A DNA stretch of 64,000 nucleotides from assembly GCA_963513935.1 (NCBI GenBank), contig OY740772.1, forward strand, positions 99,343,340-99,407,339. The letters are read 5' to 3'. Below, piece by piece: positions 52,588 to 58,500 of the stretch. This DNA comes from Aphrophora alni (taxonomy: Eukaryota > Arthropoda > Insecta > Hemiptera > Aphrophoridae). A program made the position numbers and the translations under genes. The notes beneath the pieces were generated by a model, which searched no databases, was not told where the DNA came from, and saw nothing but the letters and a program-made list of their open reading frames with translations. How positions within the stretch are numbered: position 1 is the first letter of the stretch; each line of letters opens with the position of its first letter.

Positions 52588-55500
52588 ACAAAAAAAGGGA
52601 TTAAATGGTTATAACGTTCTCTTTAAAAACATTAATTAAAAACGAAACAAAAATAACAAAACTCATCTTGATTTGCAGGTACCATTGACTTTATCACCAA
52701 TTCAAATAAACTAAACATCATTTTGTTTCAGATGAGTTCTAATCGTATTCTTGACATATATTTGTGAAATATATGAATTTGTCTTCATGAAAGACAGAAA
52801 CAAGTACATTTACATTATAGATAAATTGTAAAATATTCTTTACTAGCAGAGTACCCGTCTTTCGTACGGGGTTGACTTATATTTATTTTGTATTGTGCTT
52901 ACTGCATTCCGTAAGCAAAACAGTGATGAAATAAGTTAACTCTAGGTTGTTGAAACGATTTTTAATATGTTTTTAATATTTTTAATATCAAACTATAAAC
53001 TTACCGATTATTGTCTTGAAAAACCAAGACAAGGATGACATTTGTAAAGTATAACTAACCTTGAAATATGAATAACAACAAACATTTAGTATCACCTGTT
53101 TAAATGTGTTTAATAGTGACTTTTACAGGTGATTAAAAACACATTTACTATCTGCTGATTAAGCCAAGTACATAATGGAGTATAGATAATTGAGTGTTAA
53201 GGGAGTTTTCAAGACCAGTGGGACAGTGCCCTGATGGAATTTCTAAATAAAAATAGGCCTATGTGTTAACCAAGGACCATAAGAATGTCCATGTACAATG
53301 TCAGCTCAATTGGTCCAGTAGTTTTTACATGATTGAGTAATACACACACACACACCATTAGATTTTTATATAATAGTATAGATATGGTCCAAGTAGTTAG
53401 TGCCAAAATGTAATTGACTGTTTTGATGAATTATTATGTGATACAGTATTAGGTTTTATTCTATTTTTATTTATAAATAAATATCACAAAAGAGTTATTT
53501 TGCAATTAATTAATCTTTTAATCAATATTTCTCGAGTCATTCTTCAATTAAATTTTACTGTTAAATTTGATATTTTTTCTTGAAAAAAAAAAATCTTACA
53601 ACGAAACAAGTGTACTTTCAGACTTAATAGTTATCGGTAGGAGTGGCCACAACACAGTCATCAGCCAGTCGGAATTCTTTCCGCATAAATTGGTTCCGGC
53701 GGTCGAACGGCCAGCTGTACTGACCACGCTCCACTCCGCATCACCTCGGGATTCATAATGGCAGTTTACTCCCCGGCAGCTCGGAATTGTTTTCACTGAA
53801 AACCTGCAATGTTAGCATGGGGAATTTAAATTGTAATAAAACTATTGTAATTTTATATTGACAGCTGTTTTATTGAATCTTAAAAACAAATAAGATATTG
53901 AATTATGACATACATTTGTTTGAAAATTGAAAGTAAAATTAATTACAGTACTTATTTACTAAACGAGTAAAAGGTATATATATATTTGTCACTCATACAA
54001 ACGATAAGTCAGTATTCTGTTTTAATTTTTTTCACTAAGTGGTATTTTTCAAAACATTCACTCATATAAAGTCCAGGACAAAAAACTTTGTCCTTTTTCT
54101 TTCTTTTCCTTGTCTCCTATCGCTACACACAGCGCAGTCCTTTGTTTTACCTCCCTCTAGCGGATAGGACAGATGTAGCTTTCCATTTAGTCGCTCGTCC
54201 TCTACTAAAGTGAATGGTCTTCCTCATTTTCTGACATTTTTTACTTCCCCGACCAGTTCTTTTATCAACATTTCCACTTCCGTTCCTGAATGTCCATTAT
54301 ATTCCACACAGGCTACTTGAACTTCACCACTTCCCTCTTTCTTTTCCATCAAGGTGATTTTCCTCGCCGAATTCATATTGAACTACATTACTTCCTTCTT
54401 CCTCTTCCTCTTCCAAATATCCATCAAGCTCATATCCCTCACCCACTTCTTCTCAAATTAAATCTTCATACTCTGCAGCTAATTCAGTTGAATTAACATC
54501 ACTTTCATGGTCTGATCCATAAAAAATATCGGGATCGTCTCTCGTGTAACAAGTCTCGGGATCGTAAGCAAGTAATAAGTCTCTCAATTCGTCTGATCTT
54601 AAACGATCGTCCATTATTTCTTAGTTAAATATACGGGAATAAAAACAAACATATGCCTAACCCAATTCTTACTACTAAATGCTTATACGGGATGAAAACA
54701 GTTTTAAAGTAGGCCTAATTGTAATATAAGTGTAGTCCTATTCGTAAACGTACAAGTGTTCTTATAATCACCTCAAATGTACAATAAAACTTAAAACTTA
54801 ATTAAAACGACAAATAATCACAAATCTCTCGAGAAATTCATCAAAAGACAATTAAAATCATATTAAACTGAACCAAAACAACGATGATTATGACAGCGCA
54901 TGTGCAATAACAACAGGTGTTTATTTAAAGTGTTACCACCACAATTTTTACGATATAATGTTGCAAGCCTGCTGATCATTTAGTTCAATAATTCCTCACT
55001 AGGTTACAGCACTCTACAGGCATCATACCACAGTTTGAATATTACAAACGATAACATAAGTTGTCGGCCAGTCCTGCTGGACGCCCGAGCGTTCGTTAGA
55101 TTTCATGCTGGCCGTCCGATCGCAAAGGAGAACTGCTGTAGAAAAAATCTGACTTAGCACGCGAATGGCGGCATCCAGTAGAGCTGGCTGCGTGATCGCT
55201 GAGGAATAGTGGCAAATATCCATTCCAATGGCAAAGGGTTAATCTATATTTCACTACATTGTTTCTTGCTAAATATCAATTATATTAATAAAATATTCAT
55301 TCACACTGTAATACATTATATTTACAATTTATATATTTTTTAAGTATTTTATATTTGTCATTTAAAGGTTTATAAACATTGAGCAATTTGTTATATAATT
55401 TTAAACCCATGTACAGTGAAGTATTTTGAATTCATTTTAGAGAATGAGGTGTAAATCTGTAATTTTTTACATTTCTGATACCAGACTGTAACTAAAATTG

Positions 55501-58500
55501 AAGCTGTTCATATGTAATGAGAATTAATTGTTATGGGGCTAAACTAAAACGATACATATTTAGTGTGGAGAAAATAAATATTATAAACTTTAAAAAATAT
55601 CTACAACTTGTTTTTCTGTGTAGTCATGGTTATTATAAAATGGTTTTGAAACAAAAAACTTTTGTGATACATGTTGCATTTCCCCACATGATGTTTTCAT
55701 ACTTCAAAAAAGATTCTATATAAGCATGATCTTACATCGTTATTGAAAAACAATTTTTTTAAATAAAAAAAACATAAATCATTTATCGTAGTTTATTCTG
55801 GAGATAGTCCAAATATGTTTCTAATTTAAGCAGTCGTCAATATAAGCTCATAAAATTTTTGACAATGTACACAATTTATAATTTTGGAAATCTACTAACA
55901 CTAGTTTACTTTATTTTATGTGATTTTGATAATCAAACAATACACATTTTATTAACATCTAGAATCTGTAGCTTAGATTATTCTTATAACATTATAAAAT
56001 ATAAATGAATAGTCATATATATCTTTTACCTTACTAGCCACTACTATTATGATTAATCTAATGTATTATCTCCTTGTCTAGAGTAACGATAGACACATTA
56101 CAAGAGTTAGCTACAAGCCATGTCCAGTGTGGTGGATGGAGTGTCACCGATAAGGATTTTTTCACGACATCACTCGATAGAGAGGCTCAAAGGGTTGCAA
56201 TGAAATACATAATTATGAAAGAAATTAACTCTGCTATTTCAAAAATAGCCGAAGGATCATTTGCATATTATGAAAACATATATTTTTTACAAAATGCAAG
56301 AGTCAAGCTTTGGTGGGAACCAAATAAAAATAACATTACTGGTACAGTATTACAAACACTTCCTAGTATAACAATGAAAATTCAATTATTTATCTGGGAT
56401 TGAGACCGAGCCCCTATCTGAAGAATAGATATGAAGACAGATAATAGAATAGATATTTAATTATACAATTGATTGACATACTAAAAGCACACTTCATTAA
56501 TTAGAATAATGTCAACCTTTGCACATCTATTACAATTGGAGTCCACAATAAAGCACATTTTAATTTGTTTTATACTGCTATAATATTATTTTAAAGGTAT
56601 ATAAATTAACAATGGAATGCCATCAAATTTGTTTCAATTTCTAATTAATGGTTTATTATTACTAACGCAGTAAAGACAATTTGTAATTGTAGAAATTAAG
56701 GTAGGAACATAAATTTCATATAGGGCTCATATAGAACCCTATTGTAATTCAGAAAAATCAAATTGAAAATGTCAAAATGAGGGCCATTTTAAACAGTTTT
56801 TTGTTCATATGTCATGTATTATTCAACTTATAATAGGCCTATACTAAATTAGACAAAATTTTGCAGATTTTTATTCTGCATATAATCCTAGTAACCCCAT
56901 ATCTCTACGATGACAAATAGCAAATTTATTGTCAAAAATATAATTTCAAAACCTGACCTACTAAAAAAAAGTGATATTTGCATAGTTATAAGATCCAACA
57001 ATGTAGAGTTACTGACATGACCGTAGCCAGTAGAAGCTTCTTGGCCCATCATTGTTGAAACACTGATATGAGCAAAGCGAGTAGATATAGTCTAATATAT
57101 ACATACCTACAAGGCTTATTTCAGCCTAGCCGATGTTAAAAAATTAGTGATATAAACAAATACAAGGTTTAGAAAACTTGTGTAATGACTGTTTTAAATG
57201 AACAACCTACTCTGTGAACTGTTATTTTTATTCTATTCAGCTAATAACAAACTATTCTAAATTATACTCTGTACAATTAAATTATTTCATTACATGTAAA
57301 CACATCAGTCTAAGCTGTTTGATCCATAAAGATCTATTACGGTATATAATACTCTTTGGTGTTTTTTGAAAATTGGCTACAACTTTGAATATATAGAAAG
57401 GAATTTGACAATAAGTTCCACGGGCGATACAAGGATACAATAAAAGATTTGATACATATAACCATCCTATGCTTTGGAATAATAATTGTTGACCCCTTTC
57501 TGGTACTCACGCTTGAGGTAACTAAAAACAAACTTTCTTGCCAAGTAAGTTAGCACTCCTGTTTAAAGTATGGTACGGTATGTAATATTATTGGTATACA
57601 AAATAATCGTAAATCACAAAGTTTTAAACGTAATATTTGAGGGGCCTAGTGTAAAAGTGGACATTTCCAGTTTTGGGTCAAATTGAGTTAGAAGTCAATT
57701 ATTAGTCTTTGGTTAGATACATATTTACTGGTACATGAGTTGAGAAGCAGAAATGAGTATTTCCATAATTTTTTTATTATTTGATAAATTGAGTTAAGGT
57801 GCAAAACTAACTGGACATTTCCACTTCAAGAGAAACTGAAGTGAACATTTCTCTGGGCCAATCAGATGAGAGTACTCAACCAATGGGAACAGCTTGTTGT
57901 TATTTTTGCTGTCTTCTGTTTTTAGTGTTTACAATTAATTACTTGTTTTCCAAGTGATTAAACTGACTACAGTTTTGTAATTTGTTCTTAGTTATCTTAT
58001 TAATTGTAATATGGATAACATTGATTGGCCTACATCTTCTAGGGAGTCCTCTGAAAGTAAACTTACGCCAGAAAATGTGTTTTCGTATACGTGGTCAGAA
58101 CTAGAGCATCCAAAGGGGTCTTGCGAAACAGTATTAGCAGTCTATCATAGACTAAAAACACAGATTTTGACCTTGCGAAGGATACAGTAAGACTGATTGC
58201 AGATGGGTGTGAGGGCAAAACAAAAACTCAATGTTGCTGTTGATGGTACAGAAATGTTTAGCAATCTTTCCAGTAACTCGACATATTTTTTTATCCCCAG
58301 ACCAGGTATTTGGTCAAAAATCGAAAAGACTGTACGTAAAAAACTAATATAATTCAACCTGAAGAGTACTTTGAAGCATTTGGTAGTCGTCCAACTATAG
58401 TTAATCTTTCAGACTATGAAATACTTGATTGGAAAACTGAAAGAAACATACACTTGCTTGAAAGCCTTACAAAACTGACATTTTCAAATCAGCAGGTGCT

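Noticed and set aside
54290..54496. Plus-strand ORF of 68 codons
   Set aside because: Antisense of the acidic N-terminal region of the piggyBac remnant; the Pro/Leu/His-rich translation is a shadow of acidic codons.
55517..55723. Plus-strand ORF of 68 codons in receptor intron 7
   Set aside because: No motif, and no splice phases that would fit as an additional exon between exons 7 and 8, which already join in frame.
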